A stretch of 64,000 nucleotides of DNA from Stenotrophomonas oahuensis (GTDB lineage: Bacteria; Pseudomonadota; Gammaproteobacteria; Xanthomonadales; Xanthomonadaceae): NCBI RefSeq assembly GCF_031834595.1, contig NZ_CP115541.1:1-64000 (forward strand), given 5' to 3'. Under the pieces are notes generated by a model. The model was not told the origin of the DNA. It saw only the letters and a list, made by a program, of their open reading frames with translations, and ran no database searches. Of this stretch, positions 35,713-43,582 are shown one piece after another. Each line of letters begins with the position of its first letter. The first letter of the stretch is position 1. Position numbers and translations under genes: made by a program.

Positions 35713-36653
35713 TCCACTTCCATCCGCACGCGTGTAAGACCCTGTTTCAATTCATCCAACCGGTGTTGCGTCTGCGCATCCACCCGATGGAACCCGGACG
35801 TACCAAAAAACTTTTCCAGCGCCCCCTGCGCCTGCGGGTCGGACGCCGCCTGCAGCAGCACCTCCTGCAGACGCTCGCGCACCTTCGGCTCCAGCCCGGC
35901 GCGCACCACCTCCACCGCCCGCGGGTAGGCATCGGTACGGTACAGCACGCGGAAGTCGCGTTTGAAGCTGGCCGGCACCCGCTGCGGGTCGGCCCAGTCC
36001 ACGCTGCTGACCGCACCGGCATCAACCAGGCCCTTGTGCACGAAGGTGGCAATGTTGGCCTCCGACCGCGCAAACACATAACCCACGGTATCCGGGGCAG
36101 CCGCGTCGCGCGCGGACAACAGGATCTCCGGGGTCAGGCCCTGCTGCAGCAGGGTCATCACCGGCACCAGGTAGGCGCTGGTGGACGCCACGTTCTGCAG
36201 CGCCAGCGAGTGCCCCTTCAGGTCGGCCAGCACCCGGACCGGGCTGTCGCGGCGCACGAAGAACACAGTGTGATAGTCGCGCACCCCGCTGCGCTCGGTC
36301 AGCAGCAGCGGCTGCGCGCCGCTGCGCAGCCCCAGGGCCACGGCGGTGCCGGTGGTTTCGGTAACCCAATCCACGCGCCCACGGCGCAGGTAGCTGGCCA
36401 TCTGCTGGGCATCGGGGGCCATCAAAATGCGGCCTTCGGTGATGCCGACATCACGCATGCGCGGCACCACGTAGTCGAGCAGCGGCTGCAGTTGCGCATG
36501 GTGTGCTTTGGGATTGTCGCTGATCCGGCCAAGTACCAGAACGTGGCCGCCATCGGCCGTGTCAGGTCCGGCCTGCGCGGTACCGGTCATCGCAACGATG
36601 CCCAGACACAGCAGCCCCCCCTGCAGCAGCCTCCGCAGCACCGGCAATCCCAT
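35709..36653 (-). CDS. PhnD-like periplasmic binding protein (receptor for the cyclase)
   Basis: A 314-residue periplasmic solute-binding protein with signal peptide (TGTAQA at about 23-28) and the PhnD/phosphonate-binding fold (GRISDNPKAHHAQLQPLLDYV, VDWVTETTGTAV, DLKGHSLALQNVAST). No permease or ATPase lies near. Instead it is translationally coupled to a GGDEF/EAL membrane protein, so it is more likely a sensor subunit than a transporter part. The ligand cannot be read from sequence. Confidence 0.82.
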   Translation of the reverse strand: MGLPVLRRLLQGGLLCLGIVAMTGTAQAGPDTADGGHVLVLGRISDNPKAHHAQLQPLLDYVVPRMRDVGITEGRILMAPDAQQMASYLRRGRVDWVTETTGTAVALGLRSGAQPLLLTERSGVRDYHTVFFVRRDSPVRVLADLKGHSLALQNVASTSAYLVPVMTLLQQGLTPEILLSARDAAAPDTVGYVFARSEANIATFVHKGLVDAGAVSSVDWADPQRVPASFKRDFRVLYRTDAYPRAVEVVRAGLEPKVRERLQEVLLQAASDPQAQGALEKFFGTSGFHRVDAQTQHRLDELKQGLTRVRMEVE

Positions 36654-36694
36654 CTGCTCCCCCCAAAGGAATCGAGACAGCCTACCTGAAAAAG

Positions 36695-36710
36695 TGTGAC
36701 GTGCGTCAGG
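36695..36710. promoter_or_regulatory. Imperfect Clp-type site upstream of the receptor-cyclase pair
   Basis: TGTGA-N6-TCAGG matches eight of ten consensus positions. It lies 42 bases before the receptor start codon, just past the trmJ stop. It shares the spacer tail GTGCG with the pgaA site. Confidence 0.4.
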
Positions 36711-36713
36711 CGA

Positions 36714-37490
36714 TTACGGCTTATCTTGCGCCAACCGTGCCATCCGCTGGGCATCCGACAGAATGCCGCGCAACAAGCGTACTTCCTGTTCGCTCAATTC
36801 GGTGCGAAGGAACAGACGGCGCAGCTTGCGCATCGCCGACTCCGGCGCACGGCCCTTGTGGAAGTCGATGTCATCCAGGGTCTGCCCCAGCTGGCCGAAC
36901 AGGCCTTCTATCTGGGCGTGGCTGGCGGCCTGCTCGCGGGCTTCAGCGTCAGCTGCCAACGCAATGGCCGGGGCCGCCTGCAGATGCGCCATGCGCAGCT
37001 CGTAGGCCAGCACCTGCACGGCGGCGGCGAGATTCAGCGAGCTGAACTCCGGATTGGACGGAATGTGCACGGCCAGGTGGCACAGCTGCAGCTCCTCGTT
37101 GGTCAGGCCGGTGCGCTCGCGACCAAACACGAAGGCGACCTCGCCCGGGTCGGCGGCATCGCCGGCCTTGGCCAGGGCGCGCTCGGCGGCCACGGCGGGC
37201 AGCAGTTCCTCGAGCTGCACGCGGCGGGCACGGGCGGTGCAGCCGAGCACCAGCCGGCAGTCGGCCACGGCCTCGGCCAGGGTGGCGACGACCGGGGCAT
37301 CGCCGAGCACGTCCTCGGCCCCGGCGGAGCGGCGGAAGGCTTCTTCATCCAGCGGCTTTTCCGGGGCCACCAGCACCAGCCGGCCCAGGCCCATGGTCTT
37401 CATGGCGCGGGCGGCCGCGCCCATGTTGCCGGGGTGCTGGGTGCCGACGAGGACAAAGCGGATGCGGGTTGGAGCGGTTTGCAGGGACAT
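36714..37490 (-). CDS. trmJ: TrmJ, tRNA 2'-O-methyltransferase
   Basis: SPOUT-class methyltransferase (258 residues) that modifies position 32 of several tRNAs. The knot region shows [38 protein letters not shown] and [23 protein letters not shown]. The C-terminal helical part (from about 180) is the usual TrmJ extension. Divergent from suhB, an order kept in many gammaproteobacteria. Confidence 0.93.
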   Translation of the reverse strand: MSLQTAPTRIRFVLVGTQHPGNMGAAARAMKTMGLGRLVLVAPEKPLDEEAFRRSAGAEDVLGDAPVVATLAEAVADCRLVLGCTARARRVQLEELLPAVAAERALAKAGDAADPGEVAFVFGRERTGLTNEELQLCHLAVHIPSNPEFSSLNLAAAVQVLAYELRMAHLQAAPAIALAADAEAREQAASHAQIEGLFGQLGQTLDDIDFHKGRAPESAMRKLRRLFLRTELSEQEVRLLRGILSDAQRMARLAQDKP

Positions 37491-37523
37491 GAACAGGCCA
37501 AACGCGAGAAGAACTGCGACAAA

Positions 37524-37532
37524 TGGTAAACT
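37524..37532 (+). promoter_or_regulatory. Extended -10 promoter candidate for suhB
   Basis: TGG-TAAACT is an extended -10 (TGn + hexamer) 77 bases before the suhB ATG, in the 118-base gap between divergent genes. No good -35 box is seen. Confidence 0.4.
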
Positions 37533-37608
37533 GTGTCACCGGCCTGTGCGCCGGCACCGCTCTTTTCCCCCGCCAATCCCCCCTCTGCCTTTCCGGGAGC
37601 TTTTCGCC

Positions 37609-38436
37609 ATGCAGAAACCCGCCGTCACCGTCATGGTCAAGGCCGCCCGCCTCGCCGGCAACGTTTTGTTGCGCAACATCAACAAGCTGGAAGCACTGAA
37701 CGTGGTGCAGAAGGGGCGCATGGATTATGCGAGTGAAGTGGATGCGGACGCGGAAAAGGTAATCGTCAAGGAACTCAAGCGCGCCTACCCGGAGTACGGG
37801 ATCATGGGCGAAGAAGGCGGCGTGCAGGCGGTGAACCGCCACATGTGGGTGATCGACCCGCTGGACGGCACCAGCAACTACCTGCGCGGCTTCCCGCACT
37901 ACTGCGTGTCGATCGCGCTGACCGAGAACGGCGAACCGACCGACGCGGTGATTTTCGACCCGCTGCGCAATGAACTGTTCACCGCCAGCCGCGGTGCGGG
38001 CGCGGTGCTGAACGACCGCCGCATCCGCGTGGCAGACCGCAAGGACCTGTCGGGCGCGATGATCCACACCGGCTTCGCCCCGCGCGAACGCAACCGCGCC
38101 AGTTCGCAGCTGAAGGCGCTGGACGCGCTGCTGGTGCAGGCCGAAGACGTGCGCCGCACGGGTTCGGCCGCGCTGGACCTGGCCTACGTGGCCTGCGGCC
38201 GCGCCGACGCCTACTTCGAAGCGGGCGTGAAGGCGTGGGACATCGCCGCCGGCGTGCTGCTGGTCCGCGAAGCGGGCGGCCGCGTGTGCGACTTCAAGGG
38301 TGCCACCCCGGCCCGCATGGACAGCCGCGGCCCGGAAACCCAGCAGATCGTCGCCGGCAACGTAAAGAACAGCGAGATCCTGCAGAAGGTCCTGGTCAAC
38401 ACCGGCTACGCCGCCGAGTTCGACGCGAAGTTGTGA
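37609..38436 (+). CDS. suhB: SuhB, inositol-1-monophosphatase
   Basis: Mg-dependent phosphatase of 275 residues; in E. coli SuhB also joins the rRNA antitermination complex. Metal ligands: Glu in [18 protein letters not shown] and the C-terminal KAWDIAAG. The start is the ATG at 37609, preceded by GGGAG. A strong terminator follows its stop by 22 bases, so it is monocistronic. Confidence 0.94.
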   Translation: MQKPAVTVMVKAARLAGNVLLRNINKLEALNVVQKGRMDYASEVDADAEKVIVKELKRAYPEYGIMGEEGGVQAVNRHMWVIDPLDGTSNYLRGFPHYCVSIALTENGEPTDAVIFDPLRNELFTASRGAGAVLNDRRIRVADRKDLSGAMIHTGFAPRERNRASSQLKALDALLVQAEDVRRTGSAALDLAYVACGRADAYFEAGVKAWDIAAGVLLVREAGGRVCDFKGATPARMDSRGPETQQIVAGNVKNSEILQKVLVNTGYAAEFDAKL

Positions 38437-38457
38437 GTTCTGCCTTCGCTTCACCTG

Positions 38458-38481
38458 CAACGGCACCTTCGGGTGCCGTTG
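38458..38481 (+). terminator. Terminator of suhB
   Basis: CAACGGCACC and GGTGCCGTTG make a 10-bp stem capped by TTCG, followed by TTGTTTC, 22 bases after suhB. Confidence 0.85.
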
Positions 38482-38596
38482 TTGTTTCAGGGGGTTGCGC
38501 GAACAGCCGGCATTGGCAGGCATCTCGGATCGCCGGGCGCTGCCCGGCTGCTGTTGGATTTGGGCGAACAGCCGCCGGTCATTGGTTCCCGTGCTT

Positions 38597-38702
38597 GGGC
38601 GCACCGGGGTGGGTTTGCGGGACACGCCGTGAATCCATCCATGGAGGCTACTCCACGGCATCCATGCCGTGGAGTGTCCCGCAAACCCACCCCGGCACGC
38701 CC
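38597..38702. repeat. Type-a nested palindrome R3a
   Basis: Outer arms (38597-38623, 38676-38702) share TGGGTTTGCGGGAC and complement. The inner hairpin (38650-38675) has arms ACTCCACGGCAT and ATGCCGTGGAGT around CC. Confidence 0.85.
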
Positions 38703-38816
38703 GAGACAGTGGGCCGGTGGCCAAGGCAGATCAAAACCCATCCGCACGAACCCATTGCATGAGATGGACACCGCATTTGATCTGGCATTTCCCATGGCCA
38801 CCGACCATGTGTCGAA

Positions 38817-38921
38817 GGGCCATCGGATGGGGGGTACGGGACACTCGGCGCCATGGATGGCGTCCGAGTAGCCTCCATGGATGGATTCACGGCGTGTCCC
38901 GTACCCCCCATCCGGTGGCCC
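38817..38921. repeat. Type-a nested palindrome R3b, different stems
   Basis: Outer arms (38817-38842, 38896-38921) contain GGATGGGGGGTACGGGAC and its complement, unlike the other copies. The inner hairpin (38843-38869) has ACTCGGCGCCAT and ATGGCGTCCGAGT with one bulge. The linker (38870-38895) is the exact inverse of the R3a linker. Confidence 0.8.
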
Positions 38922-39017
38922 CAGGCACGTAGACCGGCAGCCGAGGGCAGTTCGCACGATTCCAACAGCAGCCGGGCAGCGCCCGGCGACACGTAGATCA
39001 TGCAACCCCAGAAACCA

Positions 39018-39045
39018 GAACGCCCGGCGCAATGGCCGGGCGTTC
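39018..39045 (-). terminator. Terminator of htpX
   Basis: GAACGCCCGGC and GCCGGGCGTTC form an 11-bp stem with a 6-base loop, 24 bases past htpX. The T run after it is weak. Confidence 0.65.
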
Positions 39046-39068
39046 GGAAATCACTTGAACCCACCGAA

Positions 39069-39953
39069 TTACACGGCGGTGTTGTTGTTCGCAGCACGCA
39101 GGGCGGCGATGCGATCTTCCAGCGGCGGGTGGCTGAGGAAGAACTTGCGCAGGCCCTGGCCGATGCCGCCGGCGATGCCGAAGGCGGCGACCTGGGTCGG
39201 CAGGGTGCTCTGGCCGTGGTTGAGCTTCAGGCGCTCCAGCGCCGCGATCATCTTCTGGCGACCGGCCAGGTGGGCACCGCCGGCGTCGGCGCGGAACTCG
39301 CGACGACGCGAGAACCACATCGCGATCATGGTGGCGAACAGGCCGAACACCATTTCCAGCGCGAACACGATGATGAAGTAGGCAAAGCCACGGCCGCCGC
39401 CTTCACGGTTGCCCGACAGCGCGCTGTCGATGATGCCGCCCACCACACGGGCCAGCACGATCACGAAGGTGTTCAGCACGCCCTGCAACAAGGCCATGGT
39501 GATCATGTCACCGTTGGCAACGTGGGCGATTTCGTGGCCCAGCACCGCTTCGGCCTCGTCTTCGCTCATGTTCTGTAACAGGCCCGTGGACACCGCCACC
39601 AGCGCGTTGTTGCGGTTGGCACCGGTGGCGAAGGCGTTGATTTCCGGGCCGTCATAGACCGCCACTTCCGGCATGCCGATGCCGGCTTCGCGCGCCTGGC
39701 GCTCCACCGTGGTCAGCAGCCAGCGCTCGGTCGCGTTGCGCGGCTCGGTGATCACCACCGCGCCCGTGGAGCGCTTGGCCATCCACTTGGACATCAGCAG
39801 CGAAATGATTGAACCGCCAAAGCCGAAGATGGCGGCCATCACCAGCAGACCGCTCATCTGGCTGGAGTTCACGCCCAGCAGCGACATCACCACGCTGGCC
39901 AGGGCCAGAACCGCGAGGTTGGTCATCAGGAAGAGAGCAATACGACTGAACAT
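39069..39953 (-). CDS. htpX: HtpX, membrane zinc protease
   Basis: M48B inner-membrane protease of 294 residues that helps clear misfolded membrane proteins. Two N-terminal helices (about 6-25, 34-54), the zinc motif [13 protein letters not shown], two further helices, and the third ligand in [14 protein letters not shown]. The start is the ATG at 39953, giving [15 protein letters not shown] as in the family. Divergent from gluQ across a 93-base gap. No clear heat-shock promoter is seen. Confidence 0.95.
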   Translation of the reverse strand: MFSRIALFLMTNLAVLALASVVMSLLGVNSSQMSGLLVMAAIFGFGGSIISLLMSKWMAKRSTGAVVITEPRNATERWLLTTVERQAREAGIGMPEVAVYDGPEINAFATGANRNNALVAVSTGLLQNMSEDEAEAVLGHEIAHVANGDMITMALLQGVLNTFVIVLARVVGGIIDSALSGNREGGGRGFAYFIIVFALEMVFGLFATMIAMWFSRRREFRADAGGAHLAGRQKMIAALERLKLNHGQSTLPTQVAAFGIAGGIGQGLRKFFLSHPPLEDRIAALRAANNNTAV

Positions 39954-40006
39954 GGGAAAAAGCGCTCGATTGAGGGGATTTGAATCCAAATCTGCGGTGA
40001 CTGCCG

Positions 40007-40018
40007 CTTGAATTCAAG
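40007..40018. other. Perfect 12-bp palindrome between htpX and gluQ
   Basis: CTTGAATTCAAG lies midway in the divergent gap and could bind a dimeric regulator or be chance. It contains CTTGAA, the heat-shock -35 core, but no matching -10 box was found at the right distance. Confidence 0.3.
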
Positions 40019-40046
40019 TGGATTCCTGACCGACGATTCATAGTTC

Positions 40047-40928
40047 ATGTTCAATTCTGCCTACCGCGGGCGCTTCGCCCCCTCGCCCACCGGCCCCCTG
40101 CACCCTGGCTCACTGCTGGCCGCGCTGGGCAGCTGGCTGCTCGCCCGGCATGCCGGCGGCGCATGGGGCATCCGGATCGAGGACGTCGATCCCCCACGCA
40201 CCGTGCCCGGCGCCAGCGCCGGCCAGCTGGCCACGCTGCAGGCGTTCGGTCTGGACAGCGACTTCCCCGTCGTTCACCAGAGCCAACGCGGTGCGCTCTA
40301 CCAGGCGGCCATCGACCGCCTGCTGGCCCAGAATCTGGCCTTTGCCTGCCATTGCAGCCGCAGCGAGCTGGCCGGGCAGCACGGCATCCACCACCACTGC
40401 GTCGCCCACGCCGAACGCCCTACCCCGGCCATCCGCCTGCGGGTGCCGCCCGGCAGCGTGGTGGGTTTCGTGGACGGGCTGCGCGGCGAAGTGAGCCAGG
40501 ATGTGCATGCCGAAGTCGGCGACTTCGTGCTGCGCCGGGCCGATGGTTGCTGGGCCTACCAGCTGGCGGTGGTGGTGGACGACCACGCCCAGGGCATCAC
40601 CGACGTGGTGCGCGGGGCCGACCTGTTGGATTCCACCCCGCGCCAGATGCTGCTGCAGCAGGCGCTGGGCCTGCCCCCCCCGCGCTACCTGCACCTGCCG
40701 CTGCTGCTGGATGCACAGGGCCACAAACTGTCCAAGTCCGGAGCCGCCGCGCCGGTCGACCCGGCCGCCCCGTTACCAGCCCTGCAGCAGGCCTGGGCCT
40801 GGCTGGGCCAGGAGCCCGCCGCATTGGCGGGCTGCGCAACCATCTCCCAGTGGTTGGAACGTGCGGTGGCGCACTTCGATCCGGCCCGGTTGCCACCGCA
40901 GGACATCGTGATTACGCCGTTGGGCTGA
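40047..40928 (+). CDS. gluQ: Glutamyl-Q tRNA(Asp) synthetase
   Basis: A 293-residue short relative of GluRS that attaches glutamate to queuosine 34 of tRNA-Asp. It has GRFAPSPTGPLHPGSLL (HIGH-like), the zinc-binding Cys pair in CHCSRSE, and the degenerate KMSKS as KLSKS; the anticodon-binding domain of GluRS is absent. E. coli has it beside dksA, here they are 15 kb apart. Another queuosine enzyme gene, queG, is also in the window. Confidence 0.93.
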   Translation: MFNSAYRGRFAPSPTGPLHPGSLLAALGSWLLARHAGGAWGIRIEDVDPPRTVPGASAGQLATLQAFGLDSDFPVVHQSQRGALYQAAIDRLLAQNLAFACHCSRSELAGQHGIHHHCVAHAERPTPAIRLRVPPGSVVGFVDGLRGEVSQDVHAEVGDFVLRRADGCWAYQLAVVVDDHAQGITDVVRGADLLDSTPRQMLLQQALGLPPPRYLHLPLLLDAQGHKLSKSGAAAPVDPAAPLPALQQAWAWLGQEPAALAGCATISQWLERAVAHFDPARLPPQDIVITPLG

Positions 40929-41007
40929 ACGACCGCCCCTTTTGTGCGCCGATGTTGCAGAATCGATCTCCCCCCTTGTTGGCTGTGGCCATTCGGAGTA
41001 GCTGCTC

Positions 41008-41748
41008 ATGACATCGCGCGTTGCCTTGGTTACCGGTGGTACCGGCGGGATCGGGTCTGCCATCTGCCAACGCCTGTGCGAGCAGGGGCATCGGGTGGCC
41101 ACCAATTACCGCGACGAGGCCAAGGCCCTTGCCTGGCAGGAGCGCATGCGCGCGCGCGGATGCGAGGTGGCGATCTTCCCGGGCGACGTCTCCGACCCGG
41201 CCTCGGCCGAACAGATGGTGCAGGCCGTGGAAGCCGCACTGGGCCCGGTGGAGATCCTGGTCAACAACGCCGGCATCACCCGCGATACCACCTTCCACCG
41301 CATGCGGGCGGACCAGTGGCATGACGTGATCAACACCAACCTCAACTCGGTGTTCAACGTCACCCGTCCGGTGATCGAGGGCATGCGCCGTCGCGGCTGG
41401 GGCCGGGTGATCCAGATCAGCTCGATCAACGGCCTGAAGGGCCAGTACGGCCAGGCCAACTACGCCGCCGCCAAGGCTGGCATGCACGGTTTCACCATCT
41501 CGCTGGCACGCGAGAACGCCGGTTTCGGCATCACCGTGAACACCATTTCGCCCGGTTACGTTGCCACCGACATGGTGATGGCCGTGCCGGAAGAGGTGCG
41601 CGCCAAGATCATCGCCGACATTCCGACCGGCCGCTTGGGCAAGCCGGAAGAGATTGCCTATGCGGTCAATTTCCTGGTGGCCGAGGAAGCGGCGTGGATC
41701 ACCGGGTCCAATCTGGACATCAACGGCGGCCACCACATGGGGTGGTAA
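41008..41748 (+). CDS. phaB: Acetoacetyl-CoA reductase (PhaB-like SDR)
   Basis: A 246-residue short-chain dehydrogenase: cofactor motif VTGGTGGIGSAI, NNAG, catalytic Ser in ISSINGLKGQYGQANYAAAKAG (Tyr-x3-Lys). It would reduce acetoacetyl-CoA to 3-hydroxybutyryl-CoA with NADPH. GLKGQYGQ is typical of PhaB rather than FabG. phaR follows 300 bases later, which supports a polyhydroxyalkanoate role, though no synthase is in the window. Confidence 0.88.
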   Translation: MTSRVALVTGGTGGIGSAICQRLCEQGHRVATNYRDEAKALAWQERMRARGCEVAIFPGDVSDPASAEQMVQAVEAALGPVEILVNNAGITRDTTFHRMRADQWHDVINTNLNSVFNVTRPVIEGMRRRGWGRVIQISSINGLKGQYGQANYAAAKAGMHGFTISLARENAGFGITVNTISPGYVATDMVMAVPEEVRAKIIADIPTGRLGKPEEIAYAVNFLVAEEAAWITGSNLDINGGHHMGW

Positions 41749-41790
41749 CGGTTTCAGGGAACCGGGTGGCCGCCAACGTCGCGCAAAATG

Positions 41791-41813
41791 CAGCCGGGCA
41801 AGCCCGGCTCTAC
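41791..41813. repeat. SMAG repeat downstream of phaB
   Basis: CAGCCGGGCAAGCCCGGCTCTAC, minus-strand GTAG unit, 43 bases after phaB. Confidence 0.85.
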
Positions 41814-41832
41814 GCCAACCGTCTGGAGGAAA

Positions 41833-41967
41833 GCCCCCTTTTTGTTAAAGGGGGCGCGCCAACGGCGCGGGGATAAGGTGGAATGCGAGGGGGCCCGCGT
41901 TCTGCCGCGCAGAACGTGGGCAGTGCAGCAGTCCCGTAGGGAATGCTGCACCCTTTGCTGCGCAGCA
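41833..41967. other. Row of hairpins upstream of phaR
   Basis: Five perfect or near-perfect inverted repeats in 135 bases. GCCCCCTTT/AAAGGGGGC (41833-41855) could end the phaB transcript. GCGCC/GGCGC follows. CCCGCGTTCTGC/GCAGAACGTGGG spans 41894-41920, TGCAGCA/TGCTGCA 41924-41950, and TGCTGCGCAGCA 41956-41967. It fills the gap before phaR and holds a possible PhaR site. A structured leader or a set of operator sites is likely. Confidence 0.55.
41902..41912. promoter_or_regulatory. phaR: Candidate PhaR operator (CTGC-N3-GCAG)
   Basis: CTGCCGCGCAG fits the CTGC-N3-GCAG type described for PhaR of Paracoccus. Its place before phaR would allow autoregulation. It lies at the tip of a 12-bp hairpin, so chance is possible. 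Confidence 0.4.
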
Positions 41968-42055
41968 TGAAGAATCCAGCTAGATGACCAAAGACGGTTG
42001 CAACGCCTGCTGCGGTGCGCCATGCTTCGCGTCTACGTTGACGAGTGCTTGCTTC

Positions 42056-42574
42056 ATGGCTGCGAACCGCATCATCAAGAAGTATCCGAACCGTCGTCTC
42101 TACGACACTGAGATTTCCAGCTACATCACCATCGAGGACGTGCGCCAGCTGATCCTGGACGGCGAGGACTTCGAGGTCCGCGACGCCAAGAGCGGCGACG
42201 ACCTGACCCGTTCCGTGCTGCTGCAGATCATTGCCGACCAGGAACAGGACGGCGAGCCGATGCTGTCCACCCAGCTGCTCAGCCAGCTGATCCGCTTCTA
42301 CGGCGATTCACTGCAGGGCTTCATGGGCAATTACCTGGAGCGCAGCATGCAGGTCTTCCTGGACCAGCAGCAGCAGTTCCGCCAGCAGATGGGCAACCTG
42401 CTGGGCCAGACTCCTTGGGCGATGATGAACCAGCTCACCGAGCGCAACCTGGAACTGTGGAAGGACTTCCAGCGCAACATGGGCGCAGGCTTCGGTGCGC
42501 GCCCCACTCCGCCGGGCACCAGCACGGGTACCGGAAAGCCGGAAGCGCCGGTCGGGACCAAGACCCGCCGCTGA
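42056..42574 (+). CDS. phaR: PhaR, polyhydroxyalkanoate synthesis regulator
   Basis: A 172-residue DNA-binding repressor. The N-terminal domain IIKKYPNRRLYDTEISSYITIEDVRQLI is the diagnostic PHB/PHA accumulation-regulator domain. A helical, Gln-rich part (LDQQQQFRQQMG) follows, then a Pro/Thr/Gly tail. In other species it binds polymer granules and releases phasin promoters. The start is the ATG at 42056; codons upstream belong to the gap. Confidence 0.93.
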   Translation: MAANRIIKKYPNRRLYDTEISSYITIEDVRQLILDGEDFEVRDAKSGDDLTRSVLLQIIADQEQDGEPMLSTQLLSQLIRFYGDSLQGFMGNYLERSMQVFLDQQQQFRQQMGNLLGQTPWAMMNQLTERNLELWKDFQRNMGAGFGARPTPPGTSTGTGKPEAPVGTKTRR

Positions 42575-42597
42575 TCCGCGCAAGCGGACGCATAAAT

Positions 42598-42621
42598 AAG
42601 GCGCAGCTCATGCTGCGCCTT
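42598..42621 (+). terminator. Terminator shared by phaR and the TraB/GumN gene
   Basis: AAGGCGCAGC and GCTGCGCCTT with loop TCAT, then a run of six T; 23 bases after phaR and 22 after the convergent gene. Confidence 0.9.
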
Positions 42622-42643
42622 TTTTGTGTTCCAACGGTACCGT

Positions 42644-43582
42644 TCAGCGCTTGGGCTTGGCACAGCCGGTGCAGACGCGCTCGACCTTGAAGCCCTTGGC
42701 GCGCAGTTTCTCGACCACGCCATCCTCGCCCAGCAGGTGCAGTGCGCCCACCACCACCAGGGTACTGCCCTGCCCGGCCTGCAACTGCTGCTGCAGCTTG
42801 GGCACCCAGGCCTCGTTGCGATCGGTGTTGATGCGCCTGTACAGCTGCGGGTACTGGCCGCGCATGTCTACTGCCATTTCATTCCACAGCATTTTTTCGT
42901 CGCCGCGCCGCCAGGCATCGTGCAGCTTGCGACTCAGCGCGTCGGCCTGTTCGGCCTGGTCCAGCGCCTCGGCCACCATCTGCTGCTGTTCCTTGTCCGA
43001 CATCTGCGCGAACACCGCAATCTGGGTGTCGATGCTCTCCAGACCGCTGGTCGGCTTGCCGGCATCGGCCGCGCGCTTCATGAAGTGGCGGTCCAGTCCC
43101 AGTTCCGGGTCCAGGCCCATGCGCGCCAGCTGGCTCAGGGTGATGGTGAGCCCGACGAACCACGGTTTCATGCCCTGCAACTGGGCCAACGGCATGTTGT
43201 TGGCGGCCGCGTAAGCCTGCAGCTTGGTCCAGGTGGGCGCTTCCAGATCACGGCGCAGTTCGCTGCCGTCGGTGCGCATCGCCGCCTGCATCATCTTGCC
43301 GATCAGGTCAGGCGACTGCATGTCGGCCGGCGACAGTTCGAACATCAGCCGGTTGGATGCGGCGAATGCCTGGTCGACGTCAGCCGCCAACGGGTAATCA
43401 TCCGCGCGCAGCATATGGAACGAGCCCAGCAGGTACACCCGGCTGTCACCGGGGCCGGTCGCCTTCCACAACAGGGGCACCGGCGCGGTGGAGCCGGCTT
43501 TGGCCGCAGGTGCGGCAACGGCCGACCCGGTCAGCAGGCATGCGCCCAGCAGCAGCGAAGACAGTACACGCTTGAACAACAT
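42644..43582 (-). CDS. TraB/GumN-family protein
   Basis: A 312-residue exported protein with signal peptide (TGSAVAAPA at about 18-26) and the TraB/GumN (Tiki-like) fold: GSFHMLRADDYPL near 53 and VVVGALHLLGEDGV near 280, the paired His motifs thought to be catalytic. GumN lies beside the xanthan cluster in Xanthomonas; no function is established. Its ATG overlaps the stop of the upstream gene (TGATG) with GGAGG in front. Confidence 0.82.
   Translation of the reverse strand: MLFKRVLSSLLLGACLLTGSAVAAPAAKAGSTAPVPLLWKATGPGDSRVYLLGSFHMLRADDYPLAADVDQAFAASNRLMFELSPADMQSPDLIGKMMQAAMRTDGSELRRDLEAPTWTKLQAYAAANNMPLAQLQGMKPWFVGLTITLSQLARMGLDPELGLDRHFMKRAADAGKPTSGLESIDTQIAVFAQMSDKEQQQMVAEALDQAEQADALSRKLHDAWRRGDEKMLWNEMAVDMRGQYPQLYRRINTDRNEAWVPKLQQQLQAGQGSTLVVVGALHLLGEDGVVEKLRAKGFKVERVCTGCAKPKR

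Larger units (their letters stand above)
38530..38990. repeat. Composite repeat island R3 (461 bp)
   Basis: Edges are inverted SMAG-like units (CGCCGGGCGCTGCCCGGC and complement) that lack a clear GTAG. They continue inward as GCTGCTGTTGG like those of R2 and R4. Inside are two type-a nested palindromes in opposite orientation (38597-38702, 38817-38921) sharing an identical 26-base linker but with different stems. The 60-bp module of other islands is missing. It separates the suhB and htpX terminators. Confidence 0.8.

Noticed and set aside
38440..39010. Open frames in repeat island R3
   Set aside because: They derive from palindromes and lack ribosome sites; the same peptides recur wherever the modules recur.
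39954..40046. Heat-shock (sigma-32) promoter for htpX
   Set aside because: CTTGAA is present, but the nearest CCCC-type -10 lies 35 bases away instead of 13 to 15.
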